Below, one piece after another: positions 16,726-24,943 of a DNA stretch of 64,000 nucleotides. Within the stretch, counting starts at the first letter, position 1. Each line of letters opens with the position of its first letter. Both the position numbers and the translations under genes were made by a program. Under the pieces are notes generated by a model. That model searched no databases and was not told where the DNA came from. It was given only the letters and a program-made list of their open reading frames with translations. The stretch is from Acetobacteraceae bacterium. GTDB taxonomy: Bacteria > Pseudomonadota > Alphaproteobacteria > Acetobacterales > Acetobacteraceae. The DNA is taken from the NCBI GenBank assembly GCA_021732665.1, contig JAKFUL010000012.1, positions 43,296 to 107,295 of the forward strand, given 5' to 3'.

Positions 16726-17652
16726 ATGAACGGCCTGACCCATGATCTGGCCCATGTCCGCGCGCCCAAGCCGGCGGCGATGATGCACCTCGCCGGGCGT
16801 TCCGACGCGCAGGGGCTGAAGCGGCTGGCCATCCATCTCGGGCTGCTGCTGGCCGCGGGCACGCTCGTGGCCATCCTGCCGGGCTGGTGGAAGGCACCCG
16901 CCGTGGTCGCGCTGGGAATCGTGCAAGCCGCGCTCTTCGCGCCCTTCCACGAGACGATGCACCAGACCGCCTTCGCCAGCCGCCGTCTCAACGCCCTGGT
17001 GGGCTGGGTGTGCGGCGCGCTGGCGCTGTATTCCTGGCACTTCTACCAATCCTACCACCTCGCGCATCACCGCCACACGCAGGATCCGGACAACGATCCC
17101 GAGCTGCTGCAGCAACCGGTGCCGATGGTTCTGCGAGGATATCTGCTGCGCATGCTGGGCGTGCCGTATTGGCGCAGCCGCATCCGCTATATCTCGGAGG
17201 GGCTGCGCGGAGATCTCTCCGCCTATCCCTTCATCCACCCCGACGCGGCGCCGCGCATCATCCGCAGCATCCGCTGGATGGTGGCCTTCATCCTGGCGCT
17301 CGCGATGTTCATCTTGATGGCGTTCGGCTGGCAGGCCCTGTTGCTCTTCTGGGTGCTGCCGCAGTTGATCGGCCAGCCCTTCCTGCGCGTCTACCTGCTG
17401 ACCGAGCACACGCTGTGCAGCCAGGAGCGCGACGGGCTGACCAACACGCGGACCATCCTGACCACCCCCCTGGTGCGGCTGCTGATGTGGAACATGCCCT
17501 ATCACGCCGAGCATCACCTCTACCCCTTCGTGCCTTTCCACCGTCTGGCCGAGGTGCATGCGCAGCTGCGCGGCAAGCTGGCCCATGTGCATCCGGGCTA
17601 TGGCAGCTGGCATCGGCAATTCCTGGCGCGCATCCGGCCGGGTGCGGCGTGA
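16726..17652 (+). CDS. Membrane fatty-acid desaturase family protein
   Basis: 308 residues. The three histidine boxes of the di-iron membrane desaturases are intact: HETMH near residue 75, HLAHHRH near 111-117, and HAEHH near 261-265. Hydrophobic segments sit at about 35-70, 88-105 and 186-215. The enzyme class inserts double bonds or hydroxyl groups into lipids or carotenoids at the membrane. The stop overlaps a cysteine hydrolase start as GTGA. The partner gene is not a lipid gene, so the substrate may be something other than a common fatty acid. Carotenoid ketolase or hydroxylase relatives share these boxes and cannot be excluded. Confidence 0.88.
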   Translation: MNGLTHDLAHVRAPKPAAMMHLAGRSDAQGLKRLAIHLGLLLAAGTLVAILPGWWKAPAVVALGIVQAALFAPFHETMHQTAFASRRLNALVGWVCGALALYSWHFYQSYHLAHHRHTQDPDNDPELLQQPVPMVLRGYLLRMLGVPYWRSRIRYISEGLRGDLSAYPFIHPDAAPRIIRSIRWMVAFILALAMFILMAFGWQALLLFWVLPQLIGQPFLRVYLLTEHTLCSQERDGLTNTRTILTTPLVRLLMWNMPYHAEHHLYPFVPFHRLAEVHAQLRGKLAHVHPGYGSWHRQFLARIRPGAA

Positions 17653-18314
17653 TCGACGGCGATCTCACCGCCCGCCAGCTTTTCGCCACCCTGCGCGCCG
17701 GGCCGCCACGGGCGCGCTTCGGCTTCGGCCGGCGCGCGGCACTGGTGAATGTGGACCCGCAACGCGCCTATACCGAGCCCGCGACCTTCCCCGCCACGGC
17801 CTATGAGACCGATCCGCGGCAATGCGAGCATATCAACACGCTGGCCACGCTATGCCGCGACAAGGGTTTTCCGGTCATCTGGACCTATGTTGCCTATGTG
17901 GAATCGGGCGAGGATTGCGGCGTCTGGGGCACCCGCAGCAACACGCCGGATTCCTTGCAAAACATCCGCGACGGTTCGCCCCGGGCGCAGCTTGACCCGC
18001 GGCTCACCATCGCACCAACGGACATCATCATCCGCAAGCGCATGGCCTCAGCGTTTTTCGAGACCCATCTGCGCAGCCTCATGACCTTCCACGGCGTGGA
18101 CACGGTGGTCGTCACCGGCGGCTCCACCTCCGGCTGCGTGCGCGCCACGGTGGTGGATGGCCTGTCCTGCGGCTTCCGCATGATCGTGCCGGAGGAATGC
18201 GTGGCGGACCGGCATGAGAGCCCGCATTTCGCCAATCTCTACGACATGGCGGTGAAGTACGCCGATGTGCTGTCGGTCGGCGATGTGGTGCAGGGCCTGT
18301 CCGGCATGCCTTGA
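17649..18314 (+). CDS. Isochorismatase-family cysteine hydrolase
   Basis: 221 residues from a GTG start. This start overlaps the desaturase stop (GTGA) and gives the family N-terminus, although the frame is open much further back. The catalytic triad is visible: D36 in VNVDPQ, K130 in IIRKRMASAF and C163 in TSGCVRAT. The cis-peptide region VVVTGGST precedes the cysteine. It resembles N-carbamoylsarcosine amidase/nicotinamidase-type hydrolases, which release ammonia from small amides. ATVVDGLSCGF and the late HESPHFANLYDM motif are also typical of that subgroup. The substrate is unknown. Confidence 0.88.
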   Translation: MIDGDLTARQLFATLRAGPPRARFGFGRRAALVNVDPQRAYTEPATFPATAYETDPRQCEHINTLATLCRDKGFPVIWTYVAYVESGEDCGVWGTRSNTPDSLQNIRDGSPRAQLDPRLTIAPTDIIIRKRMASAFFETHLRSLMTFHGVDTVVVTGGSTSGCVRATVVDGLSCGFRMIVPEECVADRHESPHFANLYDMAVKYADVLSVGDVVQGLSGMP

Positions 18315-18633
18315 CCGGCCGAAACCCCCTGTTCAGCCTTCGTGCATAACGATCCGGGGAAACCAGCCATCCATGTCATCCGCCGCGCCCGCCTGCTGGA
18401 CGGACCATTTCCCGGGCAATTTCATGTGGTCCAACGCCATGCTGGTTTGCAAGGGGATGGCCCCCTATGGCGCGGTGGCGATGCGCGAGATCGACCGCAT
18501 CGGCGCCCGCCTCGCCGCGCGCCAGAGCGAGCCCGCCGCCCGAGACGCCGGCATGCGCCGATCCGTCACGGCGCTGTCGGGAAACTGCAACAATGATTGG
18601 TTAAAGCGGCGTCTCAAATCCGGAGGGACTTCC
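18315..18633. other. 319-bp gap between cysteine hydrolase and phytase-like gene
   Basis: This stretch has no intact gene. Its middle (18373-18540) reads like the start of an alpha/beta hydrolase and is listed separately as a possible gene remnant. Its end carries the ribosome binding site GGAGGG (18622-18627) of the phytase-like gene. I see no tRNA or strong terminator. Confidence 0.5.
18373..18540 (+). pseudogene. Possible N-terminal remnant of an alpha/beta hydrolase
   Basis: An ATG-initiated stretch of 56 codons with strong G/C bias at third positions, as in real genes here. It reads in part DHFPGNFMWSNAMLVCKGMAPYG followed by AVAMREIDRIGARLAARQ. From memory this resembles the N-terminus of large alpha/beta hydrolases related to 2,6-dihydroxypseudooxynicotine hydrolase. 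After residue 56 the likeness stops. The frame then runs without a stop into the phytase-like gene, which has its own ribosome binding site and signal peptide. I therefore read it as a decayed fragment, not as an extension of that gene. A short unrelated gene is possible. Confidence 0.35.
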
Positions 18634-20013
18634 ATGCGAAACCTGCTTCTGGCCGGCATCGCCGCCATCGCCCTGACAACCGCGGCACACGCCGATGAGC
18701 GTTTCGAGGCGCGTGTGGTCGGCCACGCCATGCTACCCGCCGCCACGCTGATCGCGCCGCCGGCTAATGCGCCCCCGGGCTTCGCCACCTCCGGCCGCTT
18801 CACCGGCCCCGGCAACATCCGCGTCGAGGCCCGCGGCACCATCCCCGCCGACACCGGCGCTATGCATGGCAGCCGCCGCACCGGCGTGATGCTGCCGCTG
18901 GAAGGCCAGCCCGTGCAGGGCTTTTCCGGCATCCGCCCGATCGGTGACGGCTCCTACTGGGTGACCACCGACAATGGCTTCGGCACGCGCCGCAACAGCC
19001 CCGACGCGCTGCTGATGTTCCACCGCATCCGCCCCAACTTCCAGACCGGCGTGACCACGGTGGAACGTACCATCTTCCTCTCCGACCCCAATCGTGTGCT
19101 GCCCTTCCACATTGTCACCGACCCCTCGCCCACCCGCTACCTGACCGGCGCCGATCTCGACATCGAGAGCATCCAGAACGCGCCCGACGGCACCTTCTGG
19201 TTCGGCGAGGAATTCGGCCCCTATATCTTCCAGACCGATGCCGAAGGCCGGGTGCTGCGCTTCTTCGAGACCATGCTGGACGGCCAGCCGCTGCGCAGCC
19301 CGGACAATCACGGCTTCCAACTGCCGGCGACGCCGACCGCGACCGTGCCCTTCCGCGCCCGCCGCTCGGGCGGCTATGAGGGCATGGCGATGACGCCGGA
19401 CGGCCAGACGCTCTGGGCGATGCTCGAACAGCCGATCTTCGCCCCCAATTCCGACCAGCCCGAGGGCCAGTTCCTGCGCCTGATCGAGTTCAGCGCCGCG
19501 CGCGGCGCCTGGACCGGCCGCAGCCTGCGCTACCGGCTGGAGCCCGGCGCCACCGCCATCGGCGACTTCAACATGATCGATGAGCGCCGCGCCCTGGTGA
19601 TTGAGCGCGACAATGGCGAGGGCGACCCTGGCCTGGCCTGCGCCCAGGGTGTGGCGCCCACCGCTGCCGCACCCTGCTTCCCGTTGCCCGCGCGCTTCAA
19701 GCGGGTCTACCTGATCGACCTCGGCGCCCCCGATGCCGAGGGCTTCGTCCGTAAAATCGGCCATATCGACCTGATGGCCATGCAGGACCCTCAGGGCCTG
19801 GCGCGTGACCGCGGCGCGCTGCCGGCCGGTGCCCCCGCCGGCCGCTTCACCTTCCCCTTCTTCACCATCGAGAATGTCGCGATGGTCGATGCCGACCACA
19901 TCATCGTCGGCAATGACAACAACTACCCCTTCTCGGCCGGCCGCTTCCCGAACCGGCCGGACAACAACGAGCAGGTGCTGCTGCGGGTGCCGGAGCTGCT
20001 CCGCGCCCGCTGA
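18634..20013 (+). CDS. Secreted phytase-like esterase (esterase-like activity of phytase family)
   Basis: 459 residues with a signal peptide of about 20 residues (MRNLLLAGIAAIALTTAAHA). The body is a beta-propeller type phytase-like domain. Visible segments are QGFSGIRPIGDGSYWVTTDNGFGTR, then IESIQNAPDGTFWFGEEFGPYI and GGYEGMAMTPDGQTLWAMLE, then a late MVDADHIIVGNDNNYPFS. This is the family annotated as esterase-like activity of phytase, periplasmic or extracellular, with acidic residues that bind calcium. Start ATG 18634 follows GGAGGG at a good distance. The actual substrate is unproven. An inverted repeat follows downstream at 20093-20133. Confidence 0.88.
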   Translation: MRNLLLAGIAAIALTTAAHADERFEARVVGHAMLPAATLIAPPANAPPGFATSGRFTGPGNIRVEARGTIPADTGAMHGSRRTGVMLPLEGQPVQGFSGIRPIGDGSYWVTTDNGFGTRRNSPDALLMFHRIRPNFQTGVTTVERTIFLSDPNRVLPFHIVTDPSPTRYLTGADLDIESIQNAPDGTFWFGEEFGPYIFQTDAEGRVLRFFETMLDGQPLRSPDNHGFQLPATPTATVPFRARRSGGYEGMAMTPDGQTLWAMLEQPIFAPNSDQPEGQFLRLIEFSAARGAWTGRSLRYRLEPGATAIGDFNMIDERRALVIERDNGEGDPGLACAQGVAPTAAAPCFPLPARFKRVYLIDLGAPDAEGFVRKIGHIDLMAMQDPQGLARDRGALPAGAPAGRFTFPFFTIENVAMVDADHIIVGNDNNYPFSAGRFPNRPDNNEQVLLRVPELLRAR

Positions 20014-20092
20014 TCGCCTGCGCGATGTTCGAGACGGCGCCGCCTCTCATTTCATCACCATGACGCTTGAATCAAACCTTCCCCTGGGCCAC

Positions 20093-20133
20093 ATGCGGAT
20101 GAACGGGAGTTAACAATTCCCGTGCGTCCGCAT
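20093..20133. promoter_or_regulatory. Bipartite inverted repeat upstream of the DUF2076 gene
   Basis: Outer arms ATGCGGA (20093-20099) and TCCGCAT (20127-20133) pair perfectly. Inner arms ACGGGA (20103-20108) and TCCCGT (20118-20123) also pair, around a 9-nt AT-rich loop. A 3/3 internal loop separates the two stems. There is no T-run after it, so it is not a classic terminator. It may be an operator or an RNA hairpin in the leader of the downstream gene, which starts 37 bp later. Confidence 0.5.
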
Positions 20134-20169
20134 CCCGCTCACGCAACATCAGAGGAAGACCGAGGTCCC

Positions 20170-20901
20170 ATGACCGACGACGAGCGCCGCATCATCACCG
20201 AATACATCCAGCGCGTGGCCGGCGCCGCCCAGCCCGCTGCCTCAGCCAGCCCCTGGGGCGGCCGCGCGCCCTCCGTGGCGTCCGCGCCGCAACTGCCGCC
20301 GGTCGACCGCGAGGCCGACGCGATGATCTCCCAGCTCTTCCAGCAATATCCCGAGGCGCGCTACCGCATCACGCAGACCGCCTTCGTGCAGGAGCATGCG
20401 CTGGTGCAGGCGCAGAACCGCATCCAGGAGCTGGAATGGGAGCTGGAGAACAGCTCCCGCCAGGCGCAGGCCGCGCAGAATCGCGGTTTCCTGGGCTTTG
20501 GCGGCAGCCGCCCGGCGGCTATGCCGCCCCGCCCGATGCCGCAATATCCGCCCGGCTACAATGCGCAGGCCCTGCAGGGCCGGCAGGGTCCGGGCTTCCT
20601 GGGCACCGCCCTGATGACCGCGGCAGGCGTCGCCGGCGGCATGGTGCTGGGCAACATGCTGATGAACTCCCTCTCCGGCGGTTCCGGTGCGGCGGCCGCC
20701 GCCACCGGCGCGGGCGCCTTTGGCTCCGAGGCGGTGCCGACCTCTTCCGCCTGGACCGATCCCGGCGCGGCTTCCGGTTGGGGGGGCGGCGGGGCTGACT
20801 CCGGCTCTGGCCAGCAGGATGCCAGCGGCTCCTACGACACGGGCAGGGATAGCGGTTCCTCCGGCTATGACGACGCGGGTGGCGGCTACGAGGAGGAGTG
20901 A
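20170..20901 (+). CDS. DUF2076 domain-containing protein
   Basis: 243 residues. The N-terminal part contains EADAMISQLFQQYPEARYRITQTAFVQEHALVQAQNRIQELEWEL, a helical segment diagnostic of DUF2076. It is followed by GFLGFGGSRP, a Pro-rich linker, a Gly/Ala hydrophobic stretch (GFLGTALMTAAGVAGGMVLGNML) and a low-complexity Gly/Ser/Asp tail ending YEEE. The family is annotated as a periplasmic ligand-binding sensor-like protein but is poorly characterised. No cleavable signal peptide is visible. The ATG at 20170 is chosen because the protein TDDERRIITEYIQRV begins there, with GAGG-type bases upstream. Confidence 0.85.
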   Translation: MTDDERRIITEYIQRVAGAAQPAASASPWGGRAPSVASAPQLPPVDREADAMISQLFQQYPEARYRITQTAFVQEHALVQAQNRIQELEWELENSSRQAQAAQNRGFLGFGGSRPAAMPPRPMPQYPPGYNAQALQGRQGPGFLGTALMTAAGVAGGMVLGNMLMNSLSGGSGAAAAATGAGAFGSEAVPTSSAWTDPGAASGWGGGGADSGSGQQDASGSYDTGRDSGSSGYDDAGGGYEEE

Positions 20902-20921
20902 GCCCGGCACGGGGCTTTCAT

Positions 20922-20945
20922 GGCGGGGCGATATCGCGCCCCGCC
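20922..20945 (+). terminator. GC-rich hairpin after the DUF2076 gene
   Basis: GGCGGGGCG (20922-20930) pairs with CGCCCCGCC (20937-20945) around a 6-nt loop, 20 bp past the DUF2076 stop. No T-tract follows, so termination would have to be Rho-assisted. It separates the DUF2076 gene from ppk. Confidence 0.5.
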
Positions 20946-21023
20946 CCTCACCGGCCAGCGATGCGCGGGATGGCCCATGAGCATTCCGCCCCTTCGGCTT
21001 TACGCGCGTGACAGTTCTGTGGA

Positions 21024-21053
21024 TTGACTGTTTGCCTCGTTCATCCCTGAGAT
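21024..21053 (+). promoter_or_regulatory. Candidate sigma-70 promoter for ppk-ppx
   Basis: TTGACT (21024-21029), an 18-bp spacer and TGAGAT (21048-21053) lie 22 bp before the ppk start codon. The -35 is good and the -10 weak. It is read by eye only. Confidence 0.35.
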
Positions 21054-21074
21054 CGGATGAGGTAGAAGGGTCCC

Positions 21075-23243
21075 ATGTCAGACGCGCCAATCCAGCCCGA
21101 CCTCGCCGCCGTAGCCGTGGCTCCACGCTTCATCAATCGTGAGATTTCCTGGCTGGATTTCAACACCAGGGTGTTGGAGGAGGCGGCAAATCCGCGGCAT
21201 CCCCTGCTGGAGCGGGTGCGGTTCGTGGCGATTTCCGGCTCGAACCTGGATGAATTCTATTCCGTTCGGGTGGCGGGACTTGTCGGGCAGGAAAGGGCGG
21301 GGGTCACGACGTTAAGTCATGACGGAAAACTGCCGGCCCAGCAGCTGGTTTCCATCCATGCCCGGGCGCAACAGCTGATCGAAGCCCAGCAAACTACATG
21401 GCGCGCGCTGCGGGAGCAGCTGAGCACTGAGAATTTCCACGTCTGCGAAACCGAGGAACTGAGCGACAGCGATCTGCAATGGCTGGAAACCTGGTTTCTG
21501 GAGAGGGCATTCCCGGTCCTGACGCCGCTCGCGGTCGACCCGGCGCATCCTTTCCCCTTCCTGCCCAATCTTTCGCTCTCCATGTGCCTGCAACTCGTGC
21601 GCGAGGAGGATGGCGGCGTGATGCGCGCCCTGCTGCCCCTGCCGCCGCAGATCGAGCGCTTCATTCGCCTGCCGGCGCCGGCGGGCACCACGCAACTGCG
21701 CTTCCTCGTGCTGGAGGATGCCATCGGGCTGTTCCTGCATCGCCTGTTCCCCGGCTTCATCCCGGTGGAGCGCGGCATGTTCCGCCTGATCCGCGACACC
21801 GATGTCGAGTTCGAGGAGGAAGCGGAGGACCTCGTCCGCTCCTACGAAAGCGCGCTCAAGCGCCGCCGCCGCGGCCGCGCCATCCGCCTCTCCGTCAACA
21901 GCCGCATGCCCGCCGACATGATCGCCTTCGTCGCCGAGGAGCTGGAGGCCGACCCCAATGCGATCTTCCAGGTCGATGGCCTTTTGGGCGTGGCCGACCT
22001 CTCGGCGCTGATCGTCGATGACCGGCCGGACCTGCAATTCACCCCCTACAGCGCGCGCTTTCCCGAGCGGATTCTCGATTTCGGTGGCGATTGCTTCGCC
22101 GCGATCAGGGCGAAGGACATCGTCGTCCACCACCCGTACGAATCCTTCGACGTGGTCGTGCAGTTCCTGCGCCAGGCGGCGCGCGACCCGAGCGTCATCG
22201 CCATCAAGCAGACGCTCTACCGCACCAGCCGCGACAGCCCCATCGCCCGCGCCCTGATCGAAGCGTCGGAGGCCGGCAAGTCGGTCACCGCGATGGTCGA
22301 GCTCAAGGCCCGCTTCGACGAGGAGCGCAACATCGCCCTGTCGCGCGAACTGGAGGCCGCCGGCGTCCAGGTCGTCTATGGCTTCGTCGAGCTGAAGACC
22401 CACGCCAAATGCTCGCTGGTGGTGCGCCGCGAGGGTACCTCGCTGCGCTCCTACGCGCATTTCGGCACCGGCAACTACCACCCGATCACGGCCCGCATCT
22501 ACACCGACCTCAGCTTCTTCACCACCGACCCGGCCCTGACCAGGGACGCTCAAAAACTGTTCAACTACATGACGGGCTATGCGCGGCCGGAAGCGATGGA
22601 AAGCCTGGGCTTCGCGCCGCTGACCATCCGCCCCACCCTGATGGCGCTGATCAACGACGAGATCGTCCATGCCCAGGCCGGCCGCCCGGCGACCATCTGG
22701 CTCAAGATGAACTCGCTGGTGGATGAGACGCTGATCGATGAACTCTACCGCGCCAGCGCGGCCGGGGTGAAGATCGAGTGCGTGGTGCGCGGCATCTGCT
22801 GCCTGCGCCCCGGCGTGCCCGGCCTGAGCGAGAACATCCGCGTCAAGTCCATCGTCGGCCGCTTCCTCGAACACAGCCGGATCGCCGCCTTCGGCAATGG
22901 CTTCGCCATGCCCAGCCGCCGCGCCAGGCTCTACATCTCCAGCGCGGACTGGATGGCGCGCAACATGGACTGGCGGGTCGAGACCCTGGTGCCGGTCGAG
23001 AACGCCACAGTCCACGCGCAAATCCTCGACCAGATCATGGCCGTCAACCTGCGCGACAACCTGCAAAGCTGGGATCTGGGCAGCGACGCGCTGTGGATGC
23101 GGCGCGAACCGGGCAATGCGCCGTTCTCCGCGCATGACTACTTCATGACCAATCCCTCGCTTTCCGGTCGCGGATCGGCGCTCAACGCCCCGGTCCAGGC
23201 TGCCAACCGCCGCGCCCGGCAAGATCGCATTCACCAGGATTGA
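21075..23243 (+). CDS. ppk: Polyphosphate kinase 1
   Basis: 722 residues, the normal PPK1 length. It polymerises the gamma phosphate of ATP into inorganic polyphosphate, reversibly. The N-terminal [17 protein letters not shown] (residues 17-33) and [16 protein letters not shown] are hallmark. The phospho-acceptor histidine is H443 in [11 protein letters not shown] and the second catalytic histidine is H600 in [28 protein letters not shown] is also conserved. AAGGGTCCC precedes the ATG. ppx follows 3 bp later, so synthesis and breakdown of polyphosphate are co-transcribed, as in many Proteobacteria. Confidence 0.97.
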   Translation: MSDAPIQPDLAAVAVAPRFINREISWLDFNTRVLEEAANPRHPLLERVRFVAISGSNLDEFYSVRVAGLVGQERAGVTTLSHDGKLPAQQLVSIHARAQQLIEAQQTTWRALREQLSTENFHVCETEELSDSDLQWLETWFLERAFPVLTPLAVDPAHPFPFLPNLSLSMCLQLVREEDGGVMRALLPLPPQIERFIRLPAPAGTTQLRFLVLEDAIGLFLHRLFPGFIPVERGMFRLIRDTDVEFEEEAEDLVRSYESALKRRRRGRAIRLSVNSRMPADMIAFVAEELEADPNAIFQVDGLLGVADLSALIVDDRPDLQFTPYSARFPERILDFGGDCFAAIRAKDIVVHHPYESFDVVVQFLRQAARDPSVIAIKQTLYRTSRDSPIARALIEASEAGKSVTAMVELKARFDEERNIALSRELEAAGVQVVYGFVELKTHAKCSLVVRREGTSLRSYAHFGTGNYHPITARIYTDLSFFTTDPALTRDAQKLFNYMTGYARPEAMESLGFAPLTIRPTLMALINDEIVHAQAGRPATIWLKMNSLVDETLIDELYRASAAGVKIECVVRGICCLRPGVPGLSENIRVKSIVGRFLEHSRIAAFGNGFAMPSRRARLYISSADWMARNMDWRVETLVPVENATVHAQILDQIMAVNLRDNLQSWDLGSDALWMRREPGNAPFSAHDYFMTNPSLSGRGSALNAPVQAANRRARQDRIHQD

Positions 23244-23246
23244 ACC

Positions 23247-24770
23247 TTGGCCCTCCTCACTGACAATGCCGTCGAAACACTGACAACAAAGACGAAAACA
23301 ACGAGATCACGCTTCGCCATTGTCGATTTGGGGTCGAATTCGATCCGCCTGGTGATCTTCGAAGGCCTGTTGCGCAACCCGCGGACGATCTTCAATGAAA
23401 AGGCGGTTGTGGGGCTGGGCCGGGGGCTGGTCGCCACCGGCCGGTTGAATGACGAATCCATCCATCGCGCCATCACCATCCTGCGCCGATACAAGGCGGT
23501 GGCGGAGGGGATGGGCACCGAAATCTTCCAGATCCTGGCCACCGCCGCGGTGCGCGACGCGCTCAATGGCGAGGAATTCGTCGACGCCCTGATGGCGGCC
23601 ATCCCTGGTGTGTCCATCGAGGTGCTGACCGGCGAGGAAGAGGCGCGGCTGTCGGCCGAGGGCCTGATCCTGGGCTTTACCTCGGCCGATGGCGTGCTGG
23701 CCGATCTCGGTGGCGGTTCCCTGGAACTGGTCAGTCTCGATCACGGACGCATCGGCCAGGCCGCTTCGCTGCCGCTCGGCACCATCCGTCTGAACGAGCG
23801 GGCCGAGGATGATGTCGGCCGGGCGCGCGCCATTGTCGAGGGCGAACTCGACAAGCTGCCCTGGCTTCGGCAGGCGGAAGGCCGCGACCTCTTCCTGGTC
23901 GGCGGCACATTCCGCGCCCTGGCCCGCATGCACATGGCGCAGACCCGCTATCCGCTGAACATCGTCCACCATTACGCGGTTCGGCGCGAGGAGGCGCGCG
24001 ATCTCGCCGGCGTGGTGATGAGCGCGCCGCGGCGCTCGCTCGAACGCATGCAGGCGGCGCCGACCAAGCGGCTGGCCGATCTGCCCTTCGCCGCGGTCAT
24101 CCTGCGCCGGCTGTTGCGTGCCACCGGCGCGGCGCGGGTGATATTCTCCGCCAATGGGCTGCGCGAGGGCTGGTATGGCAGGCTGCTGCCCGCTGCCGAG
24201 AGGGGCCGCGACGCCTTGCTCTCCGCCGCCGACGAACTCAGCCGGTCCTGGCTCCGGAACGAGAAATTCCCCGCGGCCCTCGCGGTCTGGCTCGCACCCC
24301 TGCGGCTGGCGCAGACCCCGCTCGACCAGGTTCTGCTGTCGGCGGCGGTCCAACTCAGCGACATCGGCCATCGCGACCACCCCGATTATCGGGCCGAGCA
24401 GAGCTTTCTGCGGGTGTTGCGCCAGAGCGGCGTTGGCCTCGATCATTTCTCCCGCGCTTTCCTGGCGCTGACGGTGGCGCTGCGTTACGAGGCGGAGCCG
24501 GGTTCGGGCTTCCTGTCGCAGGCGCGCGCGCTGCTCGACTCCGCTTCCCTCGCCAAGGCCGAGACCCTGGGTGCCGCGTTGCGGCTGGCCTTCACCCTGT
24601 CCGGCGGCGTCGCGGCGCTGCTGGAGGAAACCACGCTCGACCGTGGTCCCACAGGGTTGACCTTGCGGCTGCGGCCAGGCCGCGGCGTCTTTGCCGGCGA
24701 GGCCGTCTCCCGCCGGCTTGATGCCCTTGCCGGCGAACTCGGGCTGGCTGGTCAGATCATCGAGGCGTGA
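23247..24770 (+). CDS. ppx: Exopolyphosphatase (Ppx/GppA family)
   Basis: 507 residues of the ASKHA phosphatase family. It removes terminal phosphates from polyphosphate; GppA-type pppGpp hydrolysis is the alternative. Visible are VDLGSNSIRLV near residue 28, ATAAVRDALNGEEF near 95, EVLTGEEEARLSAEGL near 127, and LADLGGGSLELV near 152. A C-terminal HD-like helical domain ends the protein. The start is probably a TTG at 23247, preceded by CAGGAT, because no ATG lies before the first phosphate loop. It begins 3 bp after ppk. Confidence 0.93.
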   Translation: MALLTDNAVETLTTKTKTTRSRFAIVDLGSNSIRLVIFEGLLRNPRTIFNEKAVVGLGRGLVATGRLNDESIHRAITILRRYKAVAEGMGTEIFQILATAAVRDALNGEEFVDALMAAIPGVSIEVLTGEEEARLSAEGLILGFTSADGVLADLGGGSLELVSLDHGRIGQAASLPLGTIRLNERAEDDVGRARAIVEGELDKLPWLRQAEGRDLFLVGGTFRALARMHMAQTRYPLNIVHHYAVRREEARDLAGVVMSAPRRSLERMQAAPTKRLADLPFAAVILRRLLRATGAARVIFSANGLREGWYGRLLPAAERGRDALLSAADELSRSWLRNEKFPAALAVWLAPLRLAQTPLDQVLLSAAVQLSDIGHRDHPDYRAEQSFLRVLRQSGVGLDHFSRAFLALTVALRYEAEPGSGFLSQARALLDSASLAKAETLGAALRLAFTLSGGVAALLEETTLDRGPTGLTLRLRPGRGVFAGEAVSRRLDALAGELGLAGQIIEA

Positions 24771-24845
24771 TCGGAGCCCTGCCGGCGCGGCGTTGCACTT
24801 TGCGGTCTGGCTTTCGATGGCATGGCAAGCTAGATTTATGGGTGG

Positions 24846-24863
24846 AACAGAAACCATTCTGTT
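24846..24863. promoter_or_regulatory. Small perfect inverted repeat upstream of ctpA
   Basis: AACAGAA (24846-24852) and TTCTGTT (24857-24863) are perfect inverted arms around a 4-nt centre, in the 173-bp gap between ppx and ctpA. No T-run follows. It could be an operator or a weak terminator. Confidence 0.35.
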
Positions 24864-24943
24864 GCAAAATGACGGTTGCCTTGCCGTGACCGCTTGCCAC
24901 ATGTGATCTGGCTGCTTTTTGATCCCTGCTCGAGGAACACTCT

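Noticed and set aside
18342..18596. 84-codon plus-strand frame in the gap after the cysteine hydrolase
   Set aside because: Arg/Pro-rich, no motif, and in a different frame from the better coding signal at 18373-18540.
21009..21030. Possible Pho box before ppk (TGACAG ... TGACTG)
   Set aside because: The two half-sites are 16 bp apart instead of 11, and the second is degenerate, so PhoB control cannot be claimed.
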